Counted from the first letter of the stretch, positions 21,695 to 33,749 are shown. The stretch is 64,000 bases of DNA from Apostichopus japonicus (GCF_037975245.1 NC_092576.1:45049111-45113110); one strand, 5' to 3'. Notes: generated by a model not told the origin, from the letters alone. A program made the numbers and translations.

Positions 21695-22339
21695 CTGCAA
21701 GAAAGAGAAAAACACAAATAATAATACATAGCATATAAAACAAAAGTCATTCTTATTAAAGTGCGCTATATTTGCCTGTTATTCCTGTTATTTTCGAATA
21801 GTTACCTTTCATCCTGGATCTTATGGTTTAAACATAACATAACTTGGTGCGTATAGGAAATCTGACGTTCTTACGGCCAAAAATGCTTGCCCTTTTTCTC
21901 CGATGGCCGCCGTGCCCTATTTGAGATCAAAATTATATTTTATGCCAGTGATATTAAATGGGACACGGCGGTAACCGGACAGGGAGTCAGGGTCAGAAAT
22001 AGGTGGGGCGACGGGCAATTTGCCCTCGTAAGTGCTAAAAAAGCCCTCCTTAAGCACAATTGCGAGGGCGAAAAAGAAAAGGGAAATATAAGAAAATCAC
22101 CCTCGCAATATCAGGTATCTGTGTAAAATTAATTGTGACATGCTTTTGTTTTAGCTAGGGTTTGCAGTAGCAGCGCGAATCGCTCAAACAGTTCTCACAA
22201 TCCCGCATACAATTTGAGGCAGTGCGGGAGGGTCGCGCACAATCAGCGGTAACTTCCCGCAAGTTACTCTGGCAAATTACTGGCAAGTCACTGGCAAATT
22301 ACGACCTCCACTAAGCAATTTCAGTACCAGCGACAATAA
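21695..22339. other. No gene recognised
   Basis: It includes a segment rich in GCCCTC/GAGGGC motifs (about 21990-22110: TTTGCCCTCGTAAGTGC, and GCACAATTGCGAGGGCG later), which can pair. Related GCCCTCG motifs recur near 47.2 and 51.7 kb, so this is probably a degenerate dispersed repeat. Confidence 0.35.
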
Positions 22340-22775
22340 CGTATAATCCCCAAAAATTTCCGACCACATGGTAGCCTAACTTCACATTAAGTCAAAATGA
22401 AAATCTATCCTAGCCATCTGTTAATTCGCTCAAGTTGTAGCGCAAACAAAAATAAAAATATCCATGAAAACCTGAAATCTTCGACCACATTTAGCCTAAC
22501 AACCACACTAAGTCAATGGCAAATGTAGCCTAACCATGTTGCAAAAACAACAAAACTCAGCGTAGCTTTGTTTACATTCTTTCCTTGCTGCTATCGTCGC
22601 GCGCATGGTAGCCGAACACCACGGGAATATCTAGCCTAAACATCTCTTTATTCTCTGAAATTGTGACGCAGTTAGCTAAAACTAAAATATCCATCAAATA
22701 CTGCAACCTTTGACCACATGTTAGCCTAACAACCACAATAAGTCAATCGAACATGTAGCCTAATTAGCGGTTTGC
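22340..22775. repeat. Second locus of the 125-150 bp GACCACATGGTAGCCTAAC repeat
   Basis: Four degenerate units with the motifs ACCACATGGTAGCCTAAC and CACACTAAGTCAATGG occur near 22360, 22482, 22604 and 22715. The family is the same as inside the hAT-like element at 11.0-11.45 kb and at the Gypsy insertion site. Each unit also carries a conserved AAAATATCCAT segment. Confidence 0.78.
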
Positions 22776-25700
22776 AGCTTTAAATTTGCTGGGATTATGC
22801 AGTTGTTTGGAAGGTAAGTGCTATGTCTTAAAGAGGGAATGTTGTATTTTACGAGCACCGTTGCTGTGGCGATGGATTGAAGGTTTTAACCCCGATTACT
22901 TTTCAGCGGTATTCGTTTCGTATTTGGAGGTGAGTGATTTTAAAAATACATGATTTAAGTAAAGGGCACCTTTAGTGGAAACAATTTCTATTTAAGTTGA
23001 TGGGTTATTGGTTTTCGTAATATATTCGGTGGCTTGACGTTATTTGCTAAATGATCGCAATTTTTTCGATTAAACTTTTAATGAATTCGATATACGGTCG
23101 CAGCATGTGGAAGAGGGTTATTGTGCTTGCTTGATCCTGATGAATGCTTACAGCAATTTCTGAAAACAGCATATTGAAATTTGGAAAAGAGCCCCCCTAA
23201 ACCTTAAAAAAACCTCGTAAATACATTAAGAGGGGCGTTTTTAACTTTTCATTTTCCAAAATAGCCCCCCTAATGCCAAATCTCAATTCCTACCCTGCAG
23301 GGAGTGTTTCGTGTGTAAATCAAACTTCCCAACAAAGAAAAGAACGGGAATGTTACCGAACACGTACATCACATGCTCTATGATGACACTCACAGAGCGC
23401 GTCGGTTGGACTTAACTTGCTGTTTTTTGAATAATTTTTCAGCATCAATAAACAAGTTTAAAAGAACATGCTGCTGTTGATTACATTTTCAGCATTAACC
23501 CTATAAGCCCAACCACCCCTATAACTACCCATCAAACTCAAAAAGGAATTTTTGGCTGAATATTATTATTCAATTAGTGTTGTCATGGATTGAGGACTAC
23601 TCCAGTAAATTGATAAGGGTTTACAGTTTACATGAGACACCCCCATAATCAGAGTCTGTCCATAAATTTATGAGTTGAGTTACCATAATAATGCTGGTTG
23701 ATTTTGCTAAGGGTGAGGAAGGATTCGAATAAGAGTAGGGGTGAAATAATTCTATTGACAAAAAGGAAAGCAAAGTGGGAGTGACCACCTTCTACTGTTC
23801 TGCTTCATTAAAACAGCTACCAGGACCTGGGACAGAAATTGTTTCATGATGTTTATTCTTTATGGCATTGTTGCCCTTCGTTAAGATGCAAGTTGGCATT
23901 GGTGCCTTACCTCATGGCCTTGGTGCCCTTTAAAATGTTGCCCCATTCAAGGCCAAAGTGGACTTGCCTAAAAAATTGTGAAATGTGAGGCCTGTATCTC
24001 CATGGTTACACATTACAGTTATTTCCAAAATGTCTACAGACGTAATATACCAACATGTATTACAAATATTAAACTATGGGTGACTTCTAAGACTACGGCG
24101 AAGAAAGTTGGTGGAGAGTGATGGGGTGGGGTTAATTTACATATTCATCCAAATTTGGGAAACATATTCTAGTTTTAAACAATTTAGTCGGACGAGTCCT
24201 CCGTCTAACACAATGAACTCAAAGCCACAACTGTTCTGCCTTTAAGGATAAATACTTCATCACGTCAACTTATCCGTCACCTGCATGGTGAGTACACACC
24301 CAACTTCCATTAGTACAATTTCGCCCTATATCTGCACGTAAGCTACCGTGGTATTTTGAAAATATTTTAAACGGGCCCTGGGAAGAAAGATAACACGTGC
24401 CTTGAAATCAGCTGTTATGTTCATTCTGGACAATCGTTGACATTATTCAATAATAAACGCCCGTCGGAACATTATTTGTTAGCTGGATTAATTTTTTTGT
24501 CAATACATTTAATGTAAACAAAAGAAGCAACGACATGTTAAAGATTTATGTTTTCAAGGAATATTCAAAAATAAAATGCATGTAAACGGGAAAAAAATAA
24601 CGTTTTATTTTAATTCCTTGCTACCTTATTTTGACACACATTAGTAAGGTTCGTTATACTATTCAAAAATTGGCTTTCATATTGAAAGAAACAGTCTAAA
24701 AACCTTCGTAAAAAAACAATAACTTTAACAGGTTGTGATAAACAATAATCAATTCATTGAGCTAAGAACCAGCGTATACCTTCTCGAAATCTTAATTGAG
24801 GCTTTGAACTGACAGAATGATTTGTGTTTTGAAACTTTCATGTTGGCAGAGAGCCAACTCTCATGCACGCATGCCGGTTTATCTCCAATCACCTTAGCTC
24901 GTTAGCTACCTACGTCGTTACTGTCATGTCATTTATATCAAGAGACCCGGATTGGAACTTGGAATTGCACCCTTTCTCCATTAAATCCACTCTGTAAGGG
25001 ATTACGGTGTGACGTCATCACTCAGTCACTAAAACATCAAGAGTTAATTTTGTTTATAGTTTCCTTGTATCTCATATAACAACAGTTTGCTCCGAGTTAT
25101 TAATTTATACCACAGTGGACGCTCTTGTATCATAATGAACAATCATGATGCCATAACCTAACAACCCAGAAAATCATCTTCCTCCTAGATTTACTCACAT
25201 TTACCAACATAGCGGACCAGTCTATCTCTTCAATTTCTAATAAATATGTTCCTGTTTGACGGGTATGTGATGATGCTTACATGCAAACTGTATTGCATCG
25301 TTTACCGAAGTTCTGCGAGAAGCTTAGCCCCTCTTTAACCATCCCCAACCCCTCCCCGACCAAAAAGAATGATAATAATGATTTTATATTATCAAAGAAT
25401 ACCGGAGTAGATGTATATGAGCAATTTAAGTATAGTCTTCTAGAGTTAGTCTTTTATGTGTAGAGAATATTATCGTTATCTGACATTAATGATGTTAATA
25501 TATTATGTTTTTCTAATGTGTCAATAAAGGTGACTTTTAAGAATTTGTTTTTTGGCAGTTCCTTTCACAGTCAATAACCCGTGGAAATTTATTTCGCGTA
25601 GAAATGAATGAACAAAGGCTTTACCATAAAATAGCTTCTTTATACTTTTTGAACTAGTAACGCATTATGATCTGAACTTATCAAATAAAATAGTAGTTTT

Positions 25701-26097
25701 GCATATATCGGGGGGGGGGGGGAGGGGACACCTGAACTATTTAACAGTTAATATTCTAATAATGTATGAGGCTTTGAAGACACATAACATCGGACTAAAT
25801 CGTGTATTAATTACAAGTATGGCAGAAAACTTTAAAAGTGCGGAAGGAAGATTATATAGGCCACATCTAATCTTGACATTGAAAAATGTGCTAACATCAT
25901 TACCAGATATAAACTTGGAACTGGTCTATCTTAATTACCTGTGCAATTCACGTCAATTATAAATATTTCCTCTCTAATAAGAAATAAATTATAATACTCT
26001 CTATTCTTGTTTCTTTGTTCCACAGGAATTAACACCTCCTTGCCTGTTACTTAATTACCGTTACTAATAAACAGGAAAATGAATATGTCTCTCTTAC
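22776..26097. other. No gene recognised; presumed intron or intergenic DNA
   Basis: Two plus-strand donor-like sites (GGAAG|GTAAGTG at 22811 and GGAG|GTGAGTG at 22930), the second after a TTTTCAG acceptor, could be short untranslated exons but have no coding support. A G run lies near 25711-25726. A duplicated-looking GAGCCCCCCTAA motif is at 23190-23280. No protein family recognised. Confidence 0.35.
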
Positions 26098-26133
26098 CTC
26101 TTCTCCTGGTAGTCTACCTCGTGTGTCACAGTG
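26098..26133 (-). CDS. Candidate 36-nt exon of an unidentified minus-strand gene
   Basis: The minus-strand acceptor CCTTTCTCTTCCTTTCAG and donor GAG|GTAAGAG are both strong. The 12-codon frame 0 (H-C-D-T-R-G-R-L-P-G-E-E) joins in phase to the acidic terminal exon at 21.65 kb and to the exon at 39.65 kb. A second frame is also open. Very short phase-0 exons like this exist in metazoan genes, but chance splice-site pairs are also possible in 64 kb. Confidence 0.42.
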
Positions 26134-26398
26134 CTGAAAGGAAGAGAAAGGTTATTATCATGAGATGTTGAAATTGTGTTTCAGGAACATATAATAAGGC
26201 GAAGCAAAAATATAAATGTTAGTATGATATACATATTCACAAATATCTAAGTAAACTATTCCTGGCAGGTAAACACACATCTGTATTGAGCACACTAAAG
26301 TCAATATAGGAGACAGACTCGTCACTGTAAGATGCACTGACTAAATACCATGAATATAAAATCAGCTTTATAGGGATGACAAAGTAGTCTTATACTCG

Positions 26399-26459
26399 TG
26401 ACGTCATCGAGTGAAGTCATCACACACTGAGTGACGTCATTAAACAATGAGTGACATCA
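26399..26459. promoter_or_regulatory. Cluster of CRE/ATF-like TGACGTCA sites
   Basis: Two perfect palindromic TGACGTCA sites (26399-26406, 26432-26439) and two one-mismatch versions (TGAAGTCA 26412-26419, TGACATCA 26452-26459) lie within 61 bp, at 13-20 bp spacing. The surrounding GAGTGACGTCAT is itself repeated. TGACGTCA is the CREB/ATF binding site. Whether this is an enhancer or a short tandem repeat is unknown. Confidence 0.45.
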
Positions 26460-26639
26460 TAATGATGAACTTCTTACTTAGATGATCAGAAGAATACCAT
26501 GTAAACCAGAGAAGATGACGAGTAGGGAAATGAGGGCAGTATTCAAAGATAGAACTAAGAACATCATGGTTGGATCGATTCAATGTCAAAAAGCAAAAGC
26601 CTATAAAGCAGCACATTAGTCCCCCCCCCCCCCCCTTTC

Positions 26640-27130
26640 TCACCGTGGTCTTAGATGGTCTGTTTCTATATGGTTTTGTTAGTCTAGTAACGATATCCAT
26701 GAAAGAGACACAGTGGGAGAATTACATGTAGTATAGGGTAGATCTGTTAACATATGTTAACTGTTCGTAAAAAAGATATAATATAAAAAGAAACTACATA
26801 GATTTTCTTCTTTCTAAATTTACCCTGTCAATGTATCTTTAATTGGAAGTTTGTACATTCTCACAAAATCAGTTTTCAATGGTGACTCTTTTTGTTCAAC
26901 GTTAGGCAGGGATAATTTAGATCAGGAAGCGACGGTCTGTAAATTTAGGAATAATTAGATTGGGTTTTTGTAACCGATACGCCCTGTTTGTCTATTAGAC
27001 TATAGTATAGGCAGATACCGTGTGAGCTCGATGTTGCTTTGTCTCTATATACTGACTGGACTAGGACTTGGTTTGGGTTGCTCATATACTCTATAGTACT
27101 CTGTTAATACTCAAGAGTACATCCTCGAAC
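26640..27130. other. No gene recognised
   Basis: Spacer between a C run near 26620-26635 and the MITE candidate starting at 27131. No exon or RNA gene seen. Confidence 0.35.
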
Positions 27131-27497
27131 CCAGGGACGTAGCTAAAGCCTGATGATTGGGGGGTGTAGTAGCTGAAATTCCAACTGGATGGGTTTTGGA
27201 GCCCGAAAATTCCGAAGTTTTGTACGGTGCATGGAGTATAAGGATCGCGAGATACAATTTCTCAAAGTGGCAAGGAAAACGTGGTAAATATTACTGATTA
27301 AAGGTCATCTCTGACCGAAATTTCTAAGTCTTTCACAATCACAAGAATATATGAATAGGCCTAGGTAACTAAGAGTGCGACAGTCGGAAATTCCGACTGT
27401 CGCACTCAAATTTTCCAACTATCGTCAGTTTTACCAAGATTGGGGGGGGGGCGGTGATGAGACACCCCACACCCCCCTCTAGCGACGTCCCAAGTGG
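27131..27497. mobile_element. Candidate MITE with GGGACGT[A/C]GCTA termini
   Basis: The left end CCAGGGACGTAGCTAAAG and the right end (reverse complement CCACTTGGGACGTCGCTAGAG) share GGGACGT-GCTA, followed by G-rich runs on the inner side. The proposed 8-bp flanks CCTCGAAC and TCTCGGAC match at 6 of 8, so the boundaries are tentative. Inside is a near-perfect 35-nt inverted repeat at 27373-27407 (17-bp arms GAGTGCGACAGTCGGAA, 1-nt centre). No open frame. Confidence 0.5.
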
Positions 27498-28624
27498 TCT
27501 CGGACTCGTCTCGGAATCAGGAAACATTGGACTCAACTACATCAGAGTGTTTCTTATACTATAACATACAGACATATTGAATTCTGATGGAAAGAGTACT
27601 AATAACAATAGGAACCACGTGAGGATACAAGGCCCGGATGTTGCATTATATTATCATCACCGCTTGAGGATAATATGAAAATACAATAGTTAATTTGCCG
27701 GATAGTACTTTTGTTTTTAAATCAACGACATTACACATGAACACCCTACCCCTCCCCTCTCTGGCCCAGGCTCCGTTGTGAGCTTGTTTCATACACATAA
27801 ATAATTATTCAAAAGACGAAAGAAATAATGCAGCTATTTTACAACCAATATTAGTTCAGGTTCACCATTGCCTCTCTTCTTGTGTCATAATGTGCTACTT
27901 ATTTATAGCATTGTATATACAGAGGGTGGTAAGAAAAGGCGTTTCTTGAAAGTTATAAACAATCTTAAACTTAACCTTTAAGATGACCTTCTACTATTTC
28001 TTTAAGTTTCATATATAAGCCTGGTTGGACCAACATATTTATGTCAGTCACGTATATATACACATTAATATAAATAAAAAATATAATATAATAAATAGGG
28101 ATCCCTTATATCCCAAGACAACTCAAACTACTAGAACCGGGTATTGTTTACTAACTGTTGTACTGCTGCTTGCAGTGACGTCAGACGTTAAGATTCTAGA
28201 GATGAAAAGTATGCATTGATATTTTCACCAATAACACATTTTATTACTGAGACGGTGTGGAAGAGAGACACTGGAAGCACGATAGATTCATTTTTCTATA
28301 TATGTTTTTATCCGTCTGAATATTCTCTATTGTAAACTTGAGAATTTTACTTTCATTCAGAACGCAATTACTTCGATAGGGGGTTACATGCAGAGAAAGA
28401 AGAACAATAATAATTAAGATATAGGACGAATGTTCGGGAGTACGAGCGTGGAAGGAAGACTTCAATTTATTGTTTCATGCAACCTCCTTTTTTTACCATA
28501 CCTCGTCACAAGGGATTCTAACGTATACGCTGTATTGTACGATATATATATAGATCCTGGACAAATAAGACCTCGTAGTTGGACAATTGAACATTTCTTT
28601 AAAAATGTAAATAAGGTTATTACA

Positions 28625-28870
28625 CAGTAAAAACAATGTGTAAAAGTTAACGGGGTATAAAAGTGAGGGGTAAAGAGTTGTGCAATTTTTACACAAGGCT
28701 GAGTAAAACATGTATATCAGGCGACACAGACACAGGTGTAATGATTTACAAATGCGTATTGTGTAAAAAAAAGGACCAGTTTGCCCCTTTCTACCGGTAA
28801 AACAAAATACCGGTGTAATTTGTTGCACTGCACTGGGTAAAATACATTTATGTTACAACTTTGATGTGTA
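28625..28870. repeat. GTGTAAAA/TTTTACACA-rich repeat, left of the SAM gene
   Basis: The block contains many copies of GTGTAAA and TTTTACACA in both orientations, plus GGGGTA-like pieces. A longer block of the same kind lies at 33350-33745. The two blocks bracket the SAM-domain exons. This could be a dispersed repeat family or the ends of a larger element. Confidence 0.55.
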
Positions 28871-28911
28871 AACACGCTTTCATACCGCGTCGCTGCTTGC
28901 AGAACGACAAC

Positions 28912-28993
28912 ATGGAAGCCACTAAAAGTTCGATGGTCGTTTCACAATTTCTGGAAAACATCGGCCTAGCGGAACTGAAGCCACAATTAGAAG
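28912..28993 (+). CDS. SAM-domain gene, first coding exon
   Basis: The ATG at 28912 has a good context (ACAACATGG). It is followed by 27 codons, M-E-A-T-K-S-S then VVSQFLENIGLAELKPQLE, and the donor AAG|GTAGGA, ending in phase 1. The peptide is the first helix region of a sterile alpha motif, a small protein- or RNA-binding helical domain. It joins in frame to the exon at 30258, which completes the domain. The sequence upstream is the TTTACACA-rich repeat, so a promoter is not visible. I chose this ATG because no earlier in-frame ATG is needed to complete the SAM fold. Confidence 0.72.
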
Positions 28994-30257
28994 GTAGGAT
29001 GGTGTATTTCGGGCATCAGTGCTAACCTTTTATGCGGAAAGAATAATATTTCAATAAGTCTTGAACTACAATTTCACCGTTGAATACTGAACGAAAACTG
29101 TTTTAAACGGCATATACTCGTCGCCTAGGCCTCACTCTTGTTTAACGTTACGACTAAATGTTAGTGCAAGGTCCAACGTTAGGCTAAGCTATTTCTAATA
29201 GTAAGCGCCAAGCATACATATATAGCCTTTCGTTACTCTCTAGATTCTCTTTTCATGCCCATAGAGACTAGGTAGTGCACATAACCATCTTGTTCGTACT
29301 AAAGATATTACTCACGTATGAGAGTAACTTAGGTTACGTATAACGTTGGCCAACGTTGAACCATCCTAGCTTTGGCTTATGTTTTGGGCCCAAGCCAATT
29401 CTACATTTATATACTGATAGGTCTCCTTAACCAACACTACAAATAGGCAAGCGATACAGCCTAGGCTAACATTACCAGTTAAATATTAGTTTTAAGGCCA
29501 GGCAATGACTCATTATGACTAGCATATCCATTAAAATAAGCCTCACTATGATCCTGCAGTAGTCAACCAAGACCCTGGCTCTCATATGTTAGGGCCAAAT
29601 GGTAAAACAAGCTTTGTTAGTTGTGATGAAAATAGTATGCTTTGCAATCATAATGGGGTATGTGTGTGTTTGTGCTGCCAAGCTTGTAAACACAGTATTT
29701 CAAGAAGGGAATTTTGGACTTCTCATGTTTGGTGTGTACGTGACCACATTAGGGACAAGAAGCGCACTGATTTTTGGGGAGGTCAATGGTCATTTGGGGT
29801 CATCAGAGGTTAAATTGTGAAAACTACTAAACCTGATATCTCAAGAAGGGAAGCTTGGACATATCTGATATTTGATATGTGGGTGTGTCACATGAAGTTG
29901 GCCTACAAGAAGCCTACATTCCAACTAAGACCTTGGTCCATGGTGGCTTAATAAAATAATGATGTTAGTGTTTAACCTTTGAACGCAGTTGACTTTTTAC
30001 ATGAAGAAGATAAGTTATGTTAATGAGTGGGCTATGCAGTAAGCACATTAATATCTCTGCATTTTTTTTATTTCACAATAAAATGTTTACATTCTCTGGT
30101 TTTTTTTATGTCTAGAATAATATGTGATGATTGCAATATCCATGAATGTTCATTTTACAGAAGCAATTTCCTAATATGCAACATGTCCTTTGTCATTACT
30201 GTTATTAAGCTTTGTAACAGTGTTATATGGAAAATATTTTCCCTCTAATTTCCACAG

Positions 30258-30386
30258 CTCACAGGATTGATGATGAAGTATTTGAGTTACTGGATGACGA
30301 GAGCATAACACAGATAATCCCCAAACTCGGTCTTTGTTTAAAGTTTAAACATCACTACAACCTAAGGTGCAACTCTCTTTCAGAAG
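30258..30386 (+). CDS. SAM-domain gene, second coding exon
   Basis: The acceptor TCTAATTTCCACAG and donor AAG|GTAATA bound 129 nt, which read in frame after the first exon (phase 1 to phase 1). The peptide contains RIDDEVFELLDDESITQIIP and KLGLCLKFKHH, the classic C-terminal half of a SAM domain (acidic LLxLxDEdL-like segment, then IPKLGxxxKF). Together the two exons give a full-length SAM of about 65 residues. Similar SAM domains form the N-terminus of SAMD3-like proteins, which are multicopy in many aquatic animals. The function of those proteins is unclear. Confidence 0.78.
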
Positions 30387-31545
30387 GTAATAATATCATT
30401 GTTCAACACAGGTTCGATTCCTTGCTGCACACGGAATAGTATGTGTTCAGGTCCATGTGCATATGTACGTGTACTGCGTATGCATGAGTGAGTGTGTGAT
30501 GCTTGGCTTTGTTACGTGATAACTCAACAATGGGTGATCGCCCTTTGTTACTTAAAGATCTTATTGTGTATGGTGTTCATCGATCTCATCGTAAATATCA
30601 GTTAAAGTATTGGGTCAGAGGTCAAAATATTTCAATAACAATGATTCTGCACCCAAAGGTCACATTATATCCAAACTTTGCATGATCTTTTTGGTTATCA
30701 TGTTTGTCAATGTTATTGTGACATAATTCTGAGTGGTGGGCCTCATTTCATAAGATGGCATGATATATCATTACCATGCTAGTAAATAGCCTGTAGTAAC
30801 TTGTAATCAATTGTTTTTGGTGTACATAGCATTGATGTTGTCACAGATTGAGGTCAATATGTAAATGTTGCAATATTACTCAAGTAATGGTTCTGATGCC
30901 ACAGGCAATCATCAAAGGTATTACTGAACTACAGTATAAATGCCGTGAAATACTGCATTTATGCTCATAGTAATCAGTTCCACTAAATAAAATTAAATAG
31001 ACTGTTAACCCTGGAGAACCTGCATGGTTGTCAAATGGGGTGGGTGCGGAATATACCTCTTCCTCAAAAGGAAATACCATCACAAAAATGAACTAGTAGT
31101 AACCATGAGTGAGGGTTGCATGGGGATACCCTCTTTTAAGGGAAATTTCCTGATAGTTTCAGTGCCCCTTTGACTCTATACCCCACATAACTCGCCCATT
31201 GTCAGAACCTGGCTACTTTACTGCAATATACTACCAAAATAAGTTGCCCTTAATTTGGCCAGAACTAACATATCATTTCCATGGTACCTCTAGACTTTGA
31301 TAATTTATTATACCAGGAATCTTCATAGGACTGGAAAAGAAGATATTAAATAATATTTCAAATCCTTTTGGTGTCGAGACAAGTATGACCTGTGTGTTGT
31401 AGAAGTTCCCCCTGAAGAAACCTGTTTCTTTTTTACTAGCATTGGTCAGATATGCTTAAAACTACACAACTGGAAGGTTACCTATACATATTTCCCAGAT
31501 TGTGGTCAATATATATAAATTTTATATAATAACTTGTCTTTTCAG

Positions 31546-31758
31546 GAAGGTGTAAACTTAGCGCAATACTTGACTCAATTTGATGGACGTACACAGCCAT
31601 TCGTTTTGATCTTGGGAGGCAACTACTGCCAGCCACAGCAGCTCTTCGTCATCATTGAGCGAAAGGCAATGGTGGTAGACACACTTATTGCAGCAATTGA
31701 CCTCTGCTACAAGGCTTACCAGATTTTAGACCTCTGCTATCCACCTCAGGCTATGGGG
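31546..31758 (+). CDS. Candidate C-terminal-region exon of the SAMD3-like gene
   Basis: The acceptor TTGTCTTTTCAG precedes an open frame of 71 codons. It contains FVLILGGNYCQPQQLFVIIE and IAAIDLCYKAYQILDLCYPP. This pattern (F-V-x-x-L-G, F-V-V-I-E, a Cys/Ala helix ending F/L-x-x-x-Y-P) is typical of the conserved C-terminal region of SAMD3-like invertebrate and fish proteins. A donor GTATGA at 31759 would let it continue; otherwise the frame stops at TGA 31762-31764. It starts in phase 0 whereas the SAM exon ends in phase 1, so either a middle exon is missing or the gene is rearranged. I found no middle exon by eye. Confidence 0.6.
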
Positions 31759-31918
31759 GTATGAACTGCTTTAGACACTCTCATTTATGCTATTAAAGTA
31801 CCGAATGAACCAGGGTCTATCAGGGCATTCAGGGCATACTATCATTTCAAATCAATTATGTAAGACCACTGTCAGCAACATGGCATTATTTTCGTCATTG
31901 TTAACAAGTAATCTGCTC

Positions 31919-32026
31919 CAGCAGCTCTTCGTCATCATTGAAGAGAAGGCACTGGAAGTGGGCCCGCTCTTTGTATCCATTGGCCTGTGTTATGTAAAGC
32001 TAAACAGATGTTAGACCTCTAGCTGC
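31919..32026 (+). pseudogene. Degenerate duplicate of the 31546 exon
   Basis: It starts with the same CAGCAGCTCTTCGTCATCAT as positions 31636-31655 and encodes QQLFVIIEEKALEVG, followed by a related but diverged helix. The frame then hits a stop where the parent continues (LNRC then TAG). The source segment is about 283 bp upstream in the same orientation, so this is a local partial tandem duplication. Flanking splice signals are lost. Confidence 0.72.
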
Positions 32027-32040
32027 TATTAACTTTAGGT

Positions 32041-32560
32041 TACAAGGGTATGTAAAACTTTACCCAGTTTAACATATAAGTGATGATTTGAGTCTGTTCC
32101 TATATAGATATTTTCTGTTGTTTTCAAAGTTGTGTTGTGTTCTTTCTATTATACGTGATCACTGCGTATAGGTAATTTTGCAGGGCTTTAGTTCTCCAGC
32201 ATGTTTTATTGAGCAACTGTGATAACAGATAAGTGATGATTTTACTTTCATTCCATATAGATATATTTCTGGTGTTTTCAAACTTGTTTTGAGTTCTTTC
32301 TATTATATGTTAGATTTTTTGTGAAATATCACAGCTTATAGTTGATTTTAAAGGACTTGAGGTCTCCAGTATGGTTTATTCAACAACTGTGAAAGCATAT
32401 AAGGGATGGTTAAGTTTCTTCAAAGTTCTGTTTTAGTACCTCAACTATATGATACATTGTAACATTTGTCGATGTAAATATGTTAGAATTTTGAGAAATG
32501 TGACAGCTTAGTAAAGTTGAGTTTCATAGGGTTTTAAGCATCTAGCATGGTTATCCAACA
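32041..32560. repeat. Diverged repeats of 150-180 bp downstream of the SAM gene
   Basis: Three related stretches share ATAAGTGATGATTT..., ATATAGATATATTTCTGGTG, TTCAAACTTGTTTTGAGTTC and TTTCTATTATA, beginning near 32075, 32228 and 32400. They probably arose together with the local exon duplication. No coding content. Confidence 0.6.
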
Positions 32561-33349
32561 CATAGTAATGATACACTTTACATTAATGCTAAATAATACT
32601 GCCCGAATGTTGGAAAACTTTCTGAATAACTCGTTGATGAGGTCAACATTAGGCACAAACAAATTAAACAAATGTAGATTTTGTTGGCTATATAATTGCT
32701 ATGTGAGATTGATATCCAGGAAATACCCCAGGAATAAAATATCACAGGGATTTAAAAGTCATGTGTATGTTTCACCTGTTTGATATGTAGCTTAACTCGT
32801 CTTTCACCTAAACTTGGGTTGATATTATGCAAGCCCATAGCAAGTGGTGTCAAAAAAAGCCCCCCCCCCACACACACCAACCTGATTAGAAAAACAATTA
32901 AGAATAAGAAAAGTACAATTTTATTATGCAATGGCTCCCCTACAAAAATATTTTAGCCTACTATGAACAATATTATTAACCTATATATGTGGCTGCATTG
33001 CTGCTAATACTGTAATGGTATTCACTTCTATGATTTTCATGTTCTGTTTTATGCAAGAGAGAAAATTCATTTTTCCTGATAAGCTGAAAGTTATTTACAG
33101 AAGTCTTAATAAATTTTATCAGTTCATTTTGATGTTACAAGTGTTTTATTTTCTTGCACTGAGATCATAGGCTTCCTTGCCATAGAGCCAATGTTTGTTC
33201 CCATGTTTGTTCATATATACTAAAGTCTTAAAATTATTGCAACCTTACTTAACACGCAAGCATATGCAAGTATGGAAGTTATATCAAATTGTTCAAAGGT
33301 ATATGTTTTTGACACGATTTTGAAACATTTACAGTATATATAAATTATA

Positions 33350-33745
33350 TTATTTACACAAGTGTGTGTGTAAAAGTAACCCCAAAAGGTGTGCTTATAT
33401 TACACAACTGTTGTGTAAAAAAAATGAACCCCGAAAGGTGTGCTAATATTACACAACTGTTTTGCAAAAAAACTACACAACTGTGGGGTAAAACCAGTGC
33501 CCTGCTTGACATGGGTAAAATTTACACAAAATGGGGTACAAAAGGGAACATGGTCATTGTTGTGCAAATTTTACACAATGCTCAGTTGGTAAAATAATTT
33601 ACACATTGTGTGGTAAAATATTACCCCACAGTAAGGTAAAACTTTGCCAAAGCATTAATGTGTAAAGTTTACACATCTGTTGACCATGTTCCCGTTTTAC
33701 ACCATAGAGGTGGTCCATTTTACCCCATGTTGAGCAATTATTTTT
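33350..33745. repeat. GTGTAAAA/TTTTACACA-rich repeat, right of the SAM gene
   Basis: The block is dense in TTTACACA and GTGTAAA with CCCCAAAAGGTGTGCT and CCCCGAAAGGTGTGCT as short tandem units, alternating strands. It is the same type of sequence as 28625-28870. Because the motif occurs in both directions the block can fold on itself extensively. Confidence 0.6.
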
Positions 33746-33749
33746 AAGT

